64,000 nucleotides of DNA from Dermanyssus gallinae (GCA_003439945.1 QVRM01006091.1:33022-97021); one strand, 5' to 3'. Shown: positions 32,909 through 45,239, numbered from the stretch's first letter. Notes: generated from the letters alone by a model not told the origin. A program made the numbers and translations.

Positions 32909-33442
32909 GAGGCTGAAGGCAGCTGCAGTGCTAATGCCGCCATCATCTCTACAATGATCACTCGTCTTAAAAGTGACGGCAAACACTCGACAACAAGTGA
33001 GATCTGATTCAGTGACGTTTTGAAACGCTTGATTGATAACGTTGGCCGTCGACTTTTTACTATAAGTGTTACAGTTTGTGCCCGTAGTTGACATAGCATC
33101 AGGCGTATAGACTAGAAAACCGTTCACAAGGCGTACGATGGCCAGCGCATAGCGGGGACACGTCAAAATAGCAAAGGGTGGTGACGAACGCAAAAATGCA
33201 ATTACGTCTGCGCGACGTGCCACGTGAAGCGGTCGCTCCTCGATGCGTGAGTTCATGCGTAGAGGCTGCCGCACGAGCAATGGCAGGTCGACGGTGCGAA
33301 GAAAACGATTCGCATTCGTGGAAGTAGCAGATCTGGAATTGCAAAAAAACGCACACAAAACACAACGTGATTTTAGCGTGTGAAAATGAGTGAGTGAGGG
33401 CGCGGGAATTACAACGGCGGCCTGACTCCCCCATGAACCCAA
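32891..33442 (-). CDS. Unknown protein, possible second peptidase-like domain (copy 2)
   Basis: 183-residue open frame starting 18 bases downstream of the 276-residue frame. On this strand, T7-GCAATTCCAG near 33329-33350 is a good splice acceptor, so the coding part may begin at about residue 37. Residues 90-116 read Phe-Ala-Ile-Leu-Thr, a hydrophobic run, then Gly-Phe-Leu-Val-Tyr-Thr-Pro-Asp-Ala. A later segment reads Val-Phe-Ala-Val-Thr-Phe. The pattern resembles the strand, Asn-Ser-His and closing-strand pattern of the preceding protein, without the His. The right-hand end is fused to LINE-B sequence at about 32900, so the true C-terminus is lost. I do not recognise a family. Confidence 0.3.
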   Translation of the reverse strand: MGSWGSQAAVVIPAPSLTHFHTLKSRCVLCAFFCNSRSATSTNANRFLRTVDLPLLVRQPLRMNSRIEERPLHVARRADVIAFLRSSPPFAILTCPRYALAIVRLVNGFLVYTPDAMSTTGTNCNTYSKKSTANVINQAFQNVTESDLTCCRVFAVTFKTSDHCRDDGGISTAAAFSLLQQNP

Positions 33443-33459
33443 TACTAGAAACAGTATAG

Positions 33460-34290
33460 TTAGTTAAGCACGTACTGCTTTATCAGGCGCAGGACGTCGT
33501 CCGCAAAAGCTGCGAACTTGAATGCATGCCGCCACGCGCAAAACAGGATACACTCGTACAGTGACGGTAGGTTGCTGGACACATCAAACTCCACAAACGC
33601 CCACTGACAAGGTCCCGAACGTGGTCTCGGTAGAAGGGTCGCCACGATATGGTGCACTGCCTCCTCCAGCGAGCTCGTGACGAACAATGCCGCAGTCGCC
33701 CCTTCAACGCCCTGCTGTTTTTGGTGGTGTCCGTCGATGCTCGCAGCGATCGCCGGCAGCCCGTGTGGCGGTTCGCAAGGGTGCGAGTTGAAGAGAAGAA
33801 ACCGCTCGGCCACGGTCCAGGCGACAGCGAAGCTGGCGCCAGCAAACGTAACGACGCAATGCGGCGTGTGGTACCCATTCGCCATATTGCTCAGGACGTT
33901 TGCGGCAACCAAGCTCAACGCTCGTCTGGCCTCAGCAAGAGTCTGCGCTGAGGCGCAATCGACTTCGTGTTGAACAACGCTGCGTCCTTCAACGTCGTTG
34001 AAGTTGCAGTAGACCCGAATGCAGTGCGGCGGTGTCACCACAAGTTCCGCGTGCTCGAGTACGGTAATCTCGTCGACCGACAAGAAAACGAAGCATTGCC
34101 CGCCACGGTCACTCATCTCAAGGGAGCGTCGAATACAGCTGTATACGGTATCGCCGATGCTGGAACGCATTTGTAGACAGCATTTAGTTGCGTTACTGTG
34201 TTGGGCCAAGCCTATTCCTATTTGGGATTGAGAACTAAATGCGGTATTTGTGTCAATTCTCCACAGACGTAGCGTGTGCCCGATTAGCAC
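33460..34290 (-). CDS. C76-like peptidase, histidine-box part, intact frame (copy 2)
   Basis: 276-residue open frame. Residues 144-166 form a hydrophobic strand pair, ending in Leu-Leu-Phe-Asn-Ser-His (Asn168, His170). A Gly-rich turn follows, then Gly-Ala-Thr-Ala-Ala-Leu (197-202), a Ser-Leu-Glu-Glu helix and a final Phe-Val-Glu-Phe-Asp strand. The order 'hydrophobic strand, Asp-x-His, Gly-x-Ala, helix, strand' is that of the C-terminal half of herpesvirus-tegument-type (C76-like) cysteine peptidases, which remove ubiquitin. Here the expected catalytic Asp is Asn. No signal peptide or membrane segment is convincing. The first residues may lie in an intron. The frame ends 18 bases before the start of the next frame at 33442. 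Function is inferred only. Confidence 0.45.
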   Translation of the reverse strand: MLIGHTLRLWRIDTNTAFSSQSQIGIGLAQHSNATKCCLQMRSSIGDTVYSCIRRSLEMSDRGGQCFVFLSVDEITVLEHAELVVTPPHCIRVYCNFNDVEGRSVVQHEVDCASAQTLAEARRALSLVAANVLSNMANGYHTPHCVVTFAGASFAVAWTVAERFLLFNSHPCEPPHGLPAIAASIDGHHQKQQGVEGATAALFVTSSLEEAVHHIVATLLPRPRSGPCQWAFVEFDVSSNLPSLYECILFCAWRHAFKFAAFADDVLRLIKQYVLN

Positions 34291-34376
34291 TGATGCAGTA
34301 CATTGAAGAGACTAAGGTCTATGTACTTAAGGCCCAGAGATGATCCACCAGAAACCCTAGCCACGTGCAAACTTTT

Positions 34377-34414
<38 letters not shown>

Positions 34415-34449
34415 TGTATATATATATATATGTATATTCAACACCATTC

Positions 34450-34487
<38 letters not shown>

Positions 34488-34717
34488 CATATATATTCAT
34501 ATAGAATGAATACATTATACAGAAAATACGTTTTCGGCATCTACCCATTATACGTCACGTCGGGCTAGAGCTCGCTATTATGGCATTAGACTTTCACAGG
34601 TCACATCACTACCACAGTACACGATGTGTACACGTATGCATATCTTCATGCATTCATCCTCCTGGATTTGAATACATTATATCTCGTGAAGGCGTTATAT
34701 ATATATATATATATATA

Positions 34718-34977
34718 CAGGGTGTATCGTAAAAAGTTGTACTTCTTTCGAGGTTTGATAGAGCTCGGCAAGAAAGTAATTTTTCCCAATGGGCGGAAGC
34801 CAAGAAAACGTTTTGTTTAGGAGTGAGAATGAAATTTAGAAAAGTCGTTATTCTGCCTTATTTTCTCCTACATAGTTGTACAAAATCTACGTTTGCGGGA
34901 GAACCAACGCATGAAGCAACCGATCATACCAGTGTGTTCGGCGGAAATTTTGCATAACCTAAATGACACCTAACGCA
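34718..34977 (+). mobile_element. Mariner-like element, left end only, fused to BEL
   Basis: Starts CAGGGTG after TA and follows the left arm of 60973-63147 for about 260 bases. It breaks off at CTAACGCAA, where BEL internal sequence begins; three shared bases (CAA) at the junction suggest end joining. The insertion site is the same as that of the element at 60973. Confidence 0.8.
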
Positions 34978-35938
34978 AAATATCTCCATCGAACACCTTA
35001 GGGGACGTGTCGAAAACGGGCGGAGCAGAACTGATGATGAACTGGCTTGGCATCGAAGATGACGATGATGTGGTTGTTGCTGCTGCTGTTGATGTCGAGG
35101 GCGAGTCCGTTGTCCCATTACACATCACTGGAGCGGTTACTGAATTCACTTCGTCAATCAACCGTTTGAGAAGTGTTGAACATTCCAGCGCCGCATTTGA
35201 ATGCTCATCGCTTTCTTCAAATTCGCGATCGAGGTCTTCTTCGGGCAAACTACTGTAAGCAACAATCTGAGCGTCGTAGTCGCTCATCGTCTGATACCGT
35301 TTTTCGACATTTCGTTGCAGGCCGACCAGCTCGGCCTTGTCCCGCTGGTCTGCCGCGATGTCTCTTATTTGTAGCGCCCGTTCGGCGTACAGTTTTAAAC
35401 GGTTGCGCTCGATTGTCCGGAAGCGCCGTAGGCAGGTGAGTGCTCGATCCGTCATGATCGAGTTGTCGTTGTGAGCAAGATTTCACGAGACACACAACAC
35501 TCGAAACGCGTGAGCAGCGGGCCTGCTCGTGGTCGATTCACTCAAAGTTCAAAACAACGAAAAACACCCGAAATCGTGAAAATAGCAAACAATATCCACA
35601 CAGGATAAACAAAGGACTTGAATCCTGGTCACGGCACCAATGTAGAGTTTCGGGGGAGCCTTTGTTTAAGCGAATTAGTGGATTTCTATGTGCTATTTAC
35701 GGGAGTGAACAAGCCGTTCTTGGCGGTTGGGTATAACGACTGATGAGTCCGTTTATTTCATATATCATACATTCGTAGCAGACGGCCGTTAGCGGAAGCA
35801 GCGTGTTTGAATCTCTGCCTCCCTCTCCTCACAGAGCATGACGTCAGTGAGAGAAGCTTCTGAGAGAGTACGAGCTCCGCTGCCGCAGTGTAGGTCTAAC
35901 AAGCTCAGAATATTTGTACTATTCAAGGTTTTCTGACA
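34978..35938 (-). mobile_element. Truncated BEL/Pao copy (Gag start and 5' LTR)
   Basis: Contains the 5' LTR (35641-35938, one A shorter), the same PBS and the N-terminal half of Gag (35455 leftward, starting Met-Thr-Asp-Arg-Ala-Leu). It breaks at Phe-Asp-Gly-Asp-Ile-Leu. It keeps the T missing at 19622, so its Gag start is in frame. The right flank is ACGGTAATC, the same target as the element at 17724. Confidence 0.85.
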
Positions 35939-36167
35939 ACGGTAATCTCGTCGACCGACAAGAAACGAAGCATTGCCCGCCACGGTCACTGATCTCAAGG
36001 GAGCGTCGAATACAGCTGTATACGGTATCGCCGATGCTGGAACGCGTTTGTAGACAGCATTTAGTTGCGTTACTGTGTTGGGCAAAGCCTATTCCTATTT
36101 GGGATTGAGAACTAAATGCGGTATTTGTGTCAATTCTCCACAGACGTAGCGTGTGCCCGATTAGCAC
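35939..36167 (-). pseudogene. C76-like peptidase, 5' piece of the histidine-box part (copy 3 side)
   Basis: Same 77-residue segment as at 20260-20489, again ending at a BEL LTR. A one-base loss in the AAGAAAACG run shifts its last codons. No matching 3' piece follows, because the BEL copy is truncated and fused to an M element. Confidence 0.45.
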
Positions 36168-36290
36168 TGATGCAGTACATTGAAGAGACTAAGGTCTATG
36201 TACTTAAGGCCCAGAGATGATCCACCAGAAACCCTAGCCACGTGCAAACTTTTATCATATATATGTATATTCAACACCATTCGTATATAT

Positions 36291-36335
<45 letters not shown>

Positions 36336-36538
36336 CATATATATTCATATAGAATGAATACATTATACAGAAAATACGTTTTCGGCATCTACCCATTATA
36401 CGTCACGTCGGGCTAGAGCTCGCTATTATGGCATTAGACTTTCACAGGTCACATCACTACCACAGTACACGATGTGTACACGTATGCATATCTTCATGCA
36501 TATATGCATATATATATATATATATATATAATAATATA

Positions 36539-36590
<52 letters not shown>

Positions 36591-36671
36591 AGAAATAAGA
36601 GATAACAGCTGCGCCCCAGAGGATCATCCTCCACCTCAGTGTATCTGCAGACCGTAGGGTAACAACGAGTC

Positions 36672-37025
36672 CTACCATAGGATCCGGTCCAGTGAGTTTG
36701 CATCGAGGAGTAGTTCGTCATGGTCGCATCGGACGTAGCGAAACGCATGAAAACATACCGCAATAGCAGTACATTGATTGCCGCGCGAATACGATGAAAA
36801 CGCAGCGTTTGCTTGCGAGATGGACGCAAACCGCACAAGCGGCGGCATGGCGCCTATCTGCAAGGTTCTTGTACGGGACGGTGTTGTCGTGATATAGATG
36901 CGGCTACTAAGTTTAGCAAGCCGGCAATACGGCGACAGAAACGTTACGAACGCCCGGCGTTCTGACGTCCATTCCTCTGGCTGAGCCTCTGAGTCTGGAA
37001 GAAAAGGTTGATTAGGCATTTTCAA
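36672..37025 (-). pseudogene. C76-like peptidase, catalytic-Cys part, copy 3
   Basis: Same 117-residue protein and same TAG. To its left on this strand are (TA)n, a tail segment (36490-35939) and then a BEL LTR, so only about 75 residues of the downstream half remain attached. Confidence 0.4.
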
Positions 37026-37116
37026 CGTACTTGACTCTACGTAGTACTAGACAATAACGGCTCAATGCGGCAAACATTCTGCTCAAAGAAATAGTAACCT
37101 TTGCGTAACCGATGGC

Positions 37117-37748
37117 TTACCAACAGCGCAGTTCGTTTGTCGGTGATGAGAGCTTTAGTCGCAATTTAGGTTTTGTGGGAACAGAAGTATGCTAGGAAAA
37201 GTCTGTCTTACTCTAGTCAGTTCCGATTATTTTCGAGTGGTAGGGCTTTGAGTTCTCACCTCTTCATTCTCGTTTCATGTACCTTAGTAAACGGTCGGTG
37301 CCGTACAGCGTGTCCCCCAGAGGCAACTCGATATAGCTCCGTTAGTAATAGTACTGTGATTTGTGTAATAGTCGTATCGACAATCCTGGCCTATGCGACC
37401 TCTTGGTATATGATGCTAAAAAAGTTGTCGCTTTTACACACTGCAATATACGTATACATACACATCTGTCCTGGCGTCTGTCCTGGCGCTGCAAAATTGC
37501 TCGTGCCGAAATTGTACTCCCTAGTGTAGAGGAGTACCAACGACGGGTTGACACTCGTATTTTTAGACAGATCATAAACGAAAATCGAACTTTCAAAGTT
37601 TTTCACTGTAAGGACGAACAACTTACGGAGCGGCGTAACTATTCACGCACTGGAAATAGCCAATGCCGTTAGAAGTCGTTAACAATGCTTTTGCGTGGCG
37701 CCTGGCCCGCCGCGCACGGGACGACGACAAAAATATGTGACTTGTTAA
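37117..37748 (+). pseudogene. Decayed plus-strand coding fragment (copy 3)
   Basis: Near-identical to 5184-5818 with two extra bases. One lies in TTTAGGTTTTG (near 37168) and one in ATCGAACTTTC, and each changes frame relative to copies 1 and 2. Confidence 0.22.
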
Positions 37749-40700
37749 AACCCCTTTTTTTTAATAAAAGAGACTTGTATTGTATTGTAATACACACATA
37801 TGATACCATGCCTAAAAATGTATCTAGCCCACCGCAAAAACACCGTTAGTTTTCACAGAACGCAAAAGAAAAACTTAATTATAAGAGAAATAATGTCGAT
37901 TTTTCGGCATCAGTGATGTTTAGCTATGCAGTCGGATGTTGCTTTGCTTCCTAAACGAATCTGAAATGCTCTAACAAGCATTAAACGATGCTTGGATGCA
38001 CTGGCGCTCGTCTTCTTAGTAGGAGTTTATACACTCTCACAGCGTACAGTTTATGCACATTTTGTATCCCTACTGCCCGAAGCTGTAGGGCGACTATGAG
38101 CGAAACAATATCGCCTGCCTTCAAATGGTTGAGGGTCTCTCTAAAGAATCCCTTTATTAAAAAAAAGAGCAACAGATGTCATATTAAACAGGTAGTTGGC
38201 ATGGACTCGGCGACACGACGTAAACCATTTCCAAAATATTCGTGTTTGCATTAGAACAATATCCTACCTGTGCTTATTGTTATGCAGCAACAATAACAAC
38301 ACGTCTCACTGTTTACGCGCACATAGTACCAGGAAGTCGTGGTCTGGAAAATAAATCGTGATTGGCTGACGTGCGTATCGCCAAGATAACTGCTGCTAAT
38401 AAGCACCGCAGCGACCGCATAGAAGAGAGGCCTTGCTACAGGTAGCATATCGAATTGATGGCCAGTATTCACTAACTGCCATTATCTATATAAGCCCACT
38501 AAATTGACATCAGTTCGCTAATATTTAATCATTTTTTACCTGTACTGTGTGAGAGAGTACACCCACCCATTTACATCAGCACTTGAATTCTAAGTTTGAT
38601 CATTTTACGGTAAAAAGGTGTTCTACATAGATTCCTCCTTCAGCGACAGACGTCCCGCCACTTCGCTCTCGACTGTCGTTCTACTAACAAGGATTCAAAC
38701 TTTTTTGGACTGACTTACTCTTACCGTAACACTGTCAAAACAGCTATGTGTGTGTGTCACTTACGGCAGGGCCGACCTCAACACCTAAACCTTAACACTA
38801 GTGCTATCGAGCCTATACTGGGCCAATATTCTTCCAACACTCAGATGACTCCCCAGATTGCTAACTACCGAGCCACAACATATTCCGCGGCGACTACGAT
38901 CGCCAAAACCCTAAAAAGGCAGACGACATCGTTGTTCGATCTCCAATCTCAGATCGAACAACGTCTAAAAGGACATCCTGAATTGCCTACTTGTTGAGCC
39001 CGGTGGCGTGGTGGCATGCGTCTGCGCCTCGCGACCCGAGGGGACACATAGGAGGTGCGCGGGTTAGAACCCCACCGTTGCACATTTGTATTTATGGGGG
39101 TCCGTCTGTGAAGCAATGCGCAAAGCAGTCCCATGGATCCAAAGTTTGTATCCAAAGTCAGGCAAGCTACAATCGAATAGACCATTATTAACACGCTACT
39201 GACCTGCCGGTAACAGGACGGTCAAGGACTTATCAATAGTCTTCACATCTAGATCAGTGCAATTGGCAAGATGTTTGGGAAGAACCTCATGTAATGCTCT
39301 CCCATCCTGGCGGAGATACTGAGGTTTGAGATTAAAATCTTCACTAAGGTGTAAGATATGTACTATAATAGTACGGCGTCTAACGGCCTCGCGCCAAAAC
39401 CTAGCTGCTCACTAGTAACCTTGAATAGGCAACGTAGAAAACGCAAGATGTAGGTCGTTCTTAGAGCACTGAACGCGCTGAGCTATGTAGCAATATATCA
39501 ACGAGGCACAATTGGTTCAACCCACAGCGCCAGTTCTGCTTACTAAAAATGGCCCACTAAGCATACTTATGTAACAGCGTTCTTCAACTGAGAAGGAACA
39601 CTCACACCCTTAAAAGTTTGAGAATAGGTTGAGGCTATATACGCGCCCAGCTATCCACAAGCTGTATGAGTAGAAGTCCGCGCAACCCGAAACTCTGATG
39701 CAAGCAATTTTAGAGTGGCGACTCTCTAATCCCGTAACGACTGCTCGTTGCTCGCTGAGCATCCACTTCTCTTGGCGGCTACCGCGCTGTGAATTGCTAC
39801 CAACTTATGTCCTAATTTCTCGCTGCCCGAAGACCCTGTAGTCGACTGTCGCTACTTCTAAGCATGGCCCTAAAGAAGGCTTTAGTTAACATATGCATCT
39901 ATGCGAAGCACAGCGAAATAGCTACAATAGATTCGATTCGAGAATTCGTTTCTTGGATCAAATCCTACAGCTATTGACACAATCGTGTACGCGCCTATTA
40001 CTCGGCCAGCTCTAGCACTTAACTGTTCGCTGCTCTAGCAGTTCCACCGATCCAACTCTAGAATACTGATTTTATAATTTAAAACGATTTCATACAATGT
40101 TCGCAATACAGACCTGAAATTTTCGGAAGTTTCAGCTGAACGTTCTAAGAAGACAACGCGGACTGTTGACGGTCTCCCACCGAACTGTGTCGGCTTGTTT
40201 ATTACTGGTCCGTTATGCACCTAATTGGCGCCAGGTCGTTATTTTCGCGCCACTGCGTTGGCGGCAGTTCGCTCAACTTTGCGACATATGATCTCTATCA
40301 CTCTTCTTCAAAGTGACCGGCGAAGGGTACTTTCGTGTTTTGATTTTTAGAATTGTCGGCAATATATATATTTATCACTTTTTACAAAAGAATAACAATA
40401 ATTATTACTCAAGTCTCTATGGTTAATATTTATTTGACGGAGTGCTCGTGGGTTCCGGCAGTACAATAAATGATAGGCTGAGCAAGTTAAGGAGAGGGAT
40501 ACAGCTGAGTAAAGGATAACGGCAGAGACGCCTCTCTCACGGCTTCGAAGTAATGCCAAAGTAGTACCGAGTCTGGGTGGGTGGCGGAAGATGTTCGGGT
40601 TTAGTGGGTATGTAAGTCCCACACTAGTTACGCAGGCTTCTAGTGACGCATGAGCATCATGCATTCCCGAAACCTCCCATATCAAATAAATAATAAATAA

Positions 40701-41639
40701 TAAGGTTGGTATAATAAGGTTTATAATAAATAATAAGGTCAAATAAATAATAAGGTTGGTCGTAAAGCTTCATGGTATCAACTGCTGCAAAGCGTCCTCC
40801 ACGACGGAACGTCATTGATTTTGTTAATGCTATCTAAACTTTGCAAGAGTTGAAAACGCTTGCTGAAAACGGAAAGCGACTTCCAGAGGAGAGAGCGAAA
40901 TATCATCAGCATAGTGGATAAGTTGCACTGATGGCTTGTTCTGCTCCACAATCGTCGGTCGCTCACCGACGAGCTCGATAATAGCTTATATGTAGATGTA
41001 GCGTTTTTTTAAAGAGCAATTAGGTATTGCCTTATAATTGCAATACCTAATTGCAATTATAAGGCAAAACTTTCTGGCAAATTCAGTTAAAAAGAAACAA
41101 AAACAGGATTTGAAGTAAAAGTTGCTGGGTTTTCTTACCGACTATATCTGCCGTGTCCACTATTTCGTGTTCATATGTCTGTTTATTTCAGCCTTACACC
41201 GCACCACAATAATCAGGAACAGAAAACTAGTAGATACGATTATAGACGTAATCATCGTCTAAGAGAGTACACGCCACTTTGGTATTCGACTCAAGGTGGA
41301 TGATAGGCACTAACAATTTGCCGAATATTGGCTAGAGAACCACTTGTCCGAACAACCGGTCTCCATAGAGGCGCTATTCGCAGACATTCAATATATTTAT
41401 CATCGAGCTGCTGCTCACCACTGATCCAAATTTAATGAATGTTGGTAGTTTCAGTGTGGTTCCAGTGGAACCTGATCATAATTACTTTTAACGTTCTAGG
41501 TCAAATATCCCCGCCTTTAGTGGCCAATTAGAAAAATAATAATAATAATAATAATAATACATAATATAATCTAATAAATAATAAGAGGAAATGTTAAAAT
41601 AATGGCATCTATGGAAAATAGCCTATATTTTAACATCAC

Positions 41640-41881
41640 AGATCCAACATGACTCGTGCATCGAGAAGGGTTTTTGGGGGCGAGACATAAAGACACAAGA
41701 CCAAGAAAAATGGTGGAAGGTGGAAACTCAGCAGCGACAACAACGACAAAAGCGAGAAAGCGCTACCTGTTCCAACGTGCTGACGAATCCGCGAATGGTG
41801 TCAAACGACAGTGAAGTGCACCACCTGCTGCATTGTGGATCCACCTTAAGTTTAGAGCTTAGCTCACTTTTCTAGTGATAT
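41640..41881 (+). pseudogene. LINE-A 5' end, indel-rich (copy 3)
   Basis: Recognisably the PHD-bearing ORF1 start, but with more than ten small insertions and deletions relative to copies 1, 2 and 4. Neighbouring sequence is near-identical. Confidence 0.55.
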
Positions 41882-42468
41882 TGTAACGCTGTTGTTGGGG
41901 CAATGAGTGAGAACCACACAGCGTAAGATCGACTCGTAAGGTAGCCGGACGGAGAATGTTGGGTTAGCATCCTTCTCCCGGGCTATTTATTGGGTCCAGT
42001 GACGCCGTAGCGTTCGTATAGAAATAATGTTAAAAGGTTGACTCGAATCTATGACGTTGTTAATCGGTCGGGTTACACACTTCTCTTGGCGATGCACGTT
42101 GTTCTTGGTGGTGATGATGATGATAATGCCGAAACTCTGGATGTGCCACGGTCCGTGGACGATGGTGCACGTACCATGTGGTCGTATGCGCACAGCTGGC
42201 TGGTTGTGAATCGAGTTGTCTATGCTGGTCTCGATGCTGTGGCTGTTGCCGATTTTGGGGAGGCGAAATGCACGTTCGACAATGTGCTCGGACGGTTGTG
42301 GTGTCGCCTCTCCGTGCTGTTGACGATGGTGGAGGTGGTGGTGCCGTGCTTGGTGACGAATCTCCAGCTGCCTACTTGGCTTCCTGACGTCATCGCATCG
42401 TCATAATTGGGTGTTGGCGTCTCAGTGACTGGCAATTCAGTGACTTCGCTGTGGTAGGCCTCGTTACA
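41882..42468. mobile_element. Solo LTR in LINE-A ORF1 (copy 3)
   Basis: 587 bases, TGTAAC...GTTACA, flanked by ATAT (41878-41881, 42469-42472). GATTTTGGGGAGG replaces GATTGCTGGGGAGG of the other copies. Confidence 0.75.
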
Positions 42469-42628
42469 ATATTAAGCCACCAAATAAGAGTAGGCCGAAC
42501 TCTGTGAAGTGTTACAAGTGCCAACATCCTGCACTACACGCAGATTATAACTACATATTGATCAAATGACATACATGCATATATGCAAATGTATATTTTC
42601 TTTCTACTTTGAATAAAGCGTTTCAATC

Positions 42629-42629
<1 letters not shown>

Positions 42630-42673
<44 letters not shown>

Positions 42674-42726
42674 TAATAATAATAATAATAACATAATAAT
42701 AATAATAAACATAATAATAATAATAT
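42630..42726. repeat. (TAA)n tract, LINE-A tail
   Basis: Expanded TAA/ACATAA repeats after the LINE-A AATAAAGCG end. Copies 1 and 2 have only about 45 bases here. Confidence 0.85.
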
Positions 42727-42765
42727 TTGCGCTCTGTGATTTTTTTTACAGCAATCCCATTTAGC

Positions 42766-43515
42766 TGACTGGGAACTGCTTGCGCATATCATCAAACAGT
42801 CAGGGGGGGGCGAGTCTACTGGTCCAGGCGGATGTGTTCCCCGGGAGCCTCGGGGAGGCGCGAGCGGACTCGGAGGGAGGCCCTTGTCTTTTCTTGCAGT
42901 ATGTTCTTAAAAGCTTGGGTCACTTTGTTCCATCCTGAAATTGATTCCGTCATTTTCATAGTGAGGTCGTGTAGGTTAAGAGCTGGGTTGTTACTTAAAA
43001 ACTCCGTTAAGCTTGCGCGCTGCTCCGCCCATGACCGACACCTAAGCACCGTGTGCTCTGGAGTGTCGTCGAGTCCATCGCCGCAGTGGACGCACGTGGG
43101 GCTGGGGACCTTTCCAATCCTGAACAGGTACGACTGGAAGTCGCCGTGACCTGTGAGGACTTGGGTTGTGTGGAATGTAATTTCACCCCCCCCCCCGGCC
43201 GGTTAAGCCAGCTTCTGATATTTGGGGTCGGGGTGCGGAGGCTGGCGCCTGGGGCACCCTGTTCGAGGCCTTCCCACTCCTCCTGCCAGAGGTCGATTGT
43301 ACGCTGACGTGCCTCGTCTTTTTTGAGGCCTGGGCTATCCCATAAGCGGCGGCGCTCGGCTGCCTTTAAATCACACGGGATCGTTCCGGCAAGGACGAAG
43401 GCCGCCGCAGCGCTGATCGTCCTATACGCTGAGATTACCCTGAGAGCTCCGACCCTTTGGGCCCGACGCAGGCGAGTCCTGTTCGCGGCGAATTTTAGTG
43501 TGTTGGTGGGCCAGG
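42766..43515 (-). mobile_element. LINE-R, left flank deleted (copy 3)
   Basis: Starts abruptly at CTGACTGGGAACTGC after CAGCAATCCCATTTAG, having lost about 130 bases of LINE-R 3' end plus the left target duplication. The right duplication remains at 43516-43529. Its first half is one 170-residue frame on the minus strand. Confidence 0.75.
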
Positions 43516-43789
43516 ACAAATCTTTATAGTGTATTTGACAAAAATGAGCCTACTAAGTTTGCCACTTCTTCTAATGGCGGTCAGACTCGCGTCAGAGAAA
43601 AGTGGAAGTCGAGTTTGGTGGCGTGGTGCATTCGTTTGCGTCTCGCGACCGGAGGATGCACATAACTTGCGAAAAGCTGTCCCTTGGACGTTAAATCTTG
43701 GCCCGAAAACTTTTTGTTAGAGAAAAGTAGGAAGTAATGGAAAAACGTGAGCTGAGCACTTTAGTCATTAGGATACTCAGCTGGATCCA

Positions 43790-44860
43790 TTAACTGGAAG
43801 CCGCAAACAAAAAGGCCAGTAGGATAAACGCTCTAGAGAAGAAACTAGGAGAACGCTCTCGTCCCGGTCGATCTTGCGACCGCGAAAATGGGGTTCGGGA
43901 TTAGATCTCGAAGCTGCTTTAGGGCTGCTCTAGCAAATCGCAGAGATAAAGTTACCGTCAATGATAGAAAAAAGAAACCCAAGCCACGCACCCTTTTTGT
44001 TAGTAAAAGGAAAATTACTCCAGGGGAGAGCAGAACTAGCATGCCCACGGTAAGCACTAAAATAATCACAAAGGCAGTGCAAATTAACTGACTCTGTCCC
44101 TCGGTGGGCGCAGAAATGGTTTTTAAATTTTTTAAGGCAATTGCCAATAATAACCTACTCACCGTTAAATTGCTGAAAAATAAGAGTGGTAGAGCGGGTC
44201 GGACCCTCTACGTCCAAGTTATCGACATAGATTATGATAATACCTATTCGATAGAGAGATATGGGCGGATAGAACTCGTGTGACAGAGTTCATCGATAAG
44301 CCAAATCCAAATATTGTTCAGGATTCGTACCCAGCCTCCGCATGACTCGCCAGCAACCATTTAAAAAATGTCGAACTATCCAATCGTACTATTCCCTAGC
44401 AACTACAAGCTCATAGTAAGCTTAAATGCGTGTTGATAAACTCCCGATCCCTCGCAAAGGAAGATGCTCTCGACTCTCTACACAATTACCTGTTTGACAA
44501 GCAAATTGATGTCTACATGGTAACAGAGACGTGGCTTTCTGAAGCAGCCGTCAACAATGCTGAGTTAAGTCGAGAAGGTACGTACGAAGTATTTCGAAGG
44601 GATCGGGAATCCAGAGGGGGCGGTGTACTTTATTCTCATTCGCCGCGGTTTGCCCTGTACTGAAGTGGACCTATCCAATTACACATCGGAGATTGTTGTG
44701 GCCGATCTCCACATGTGCAACACTAAAATCCGGCTCATTGCTGCATATAAGTCTCCAACAGGTGAATCAACCACTCGAGTCAAAAGGATGTCAACTCTAA
44801 CCGAAGAATTGACAAAGTTGGTGAACGTAGACTGCACTGTCGTAATAGGCGGGGCATGAA
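43790..44860 (+). pseudogene. Extra LINE-A deletion derivative
   Basis: Diverged LINE-A with the Arg/Ser-rich ORF1 end (43800-44090) and an endonuclease start at 44430 (Asn-Ser-Arg-Ser-Leu-Ala-Lys-Glu-Asp, Thr-Glu-Thr-Trp-Leu). Two frameshifts precede Val-Ile-Gly-Gly, where it stops. After about 80 unassigned bases it joins the LINE-A 3' UTR. It is older than the other copies judging by its many substitutions, and is present only in copy 3. Confidence 0.65.
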
Positions 44861-45112
44861 ATTACGCTCTATATCTAAGAAGCGCTACATCAGCAACCTA
44901 TACCCATGGAAGATCTCTAGGCATTTTCATGAGTGTTAGGGGCCGCCAACATCCTGCACTACACGCAGATTATAACTGCATATTGATCAAATGACATACA
45001 TGCATATATGCAAATGTCTATTTTCTTTCTACTTTGAATAAAGCGTTTCAAGCTTAATAATAATAATAAACATAATAATAATAATATTTGCGCTCTGCGA
45101 TTTTTTTTACAG

Positions 45113-45239
45113 CAATCCGGTCTGGTGAGGAGAAATTTATGCCTTGATGGTTTCTTTAATTTGACTAACTTTTTCACAAATCTTTATAGTGTATTTGACA
45201 ATAATGAGCCTACTAAGTTTGCCACTTCTTCTAATGGCG
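45113..45239 (+). other. Possible captured internal exon with empty LINE-R site
   Basis: T8-ACAG immediately upstream is a strong splice-acceptor shape, and GCG|GTAAGA at 45237-45245 a good donor. The 127 bases between are open in one frame (Val-Arg-Arg-Asn-Leu-Cys-Leu-Asp-Gly-Phe-Phe). In the other copies the donor reads GTCAGA and LINE-R interrupts the exon at 45189. I do not recognise the peptide. It may be a host exon or part of an old element. Confidence 0.3.
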
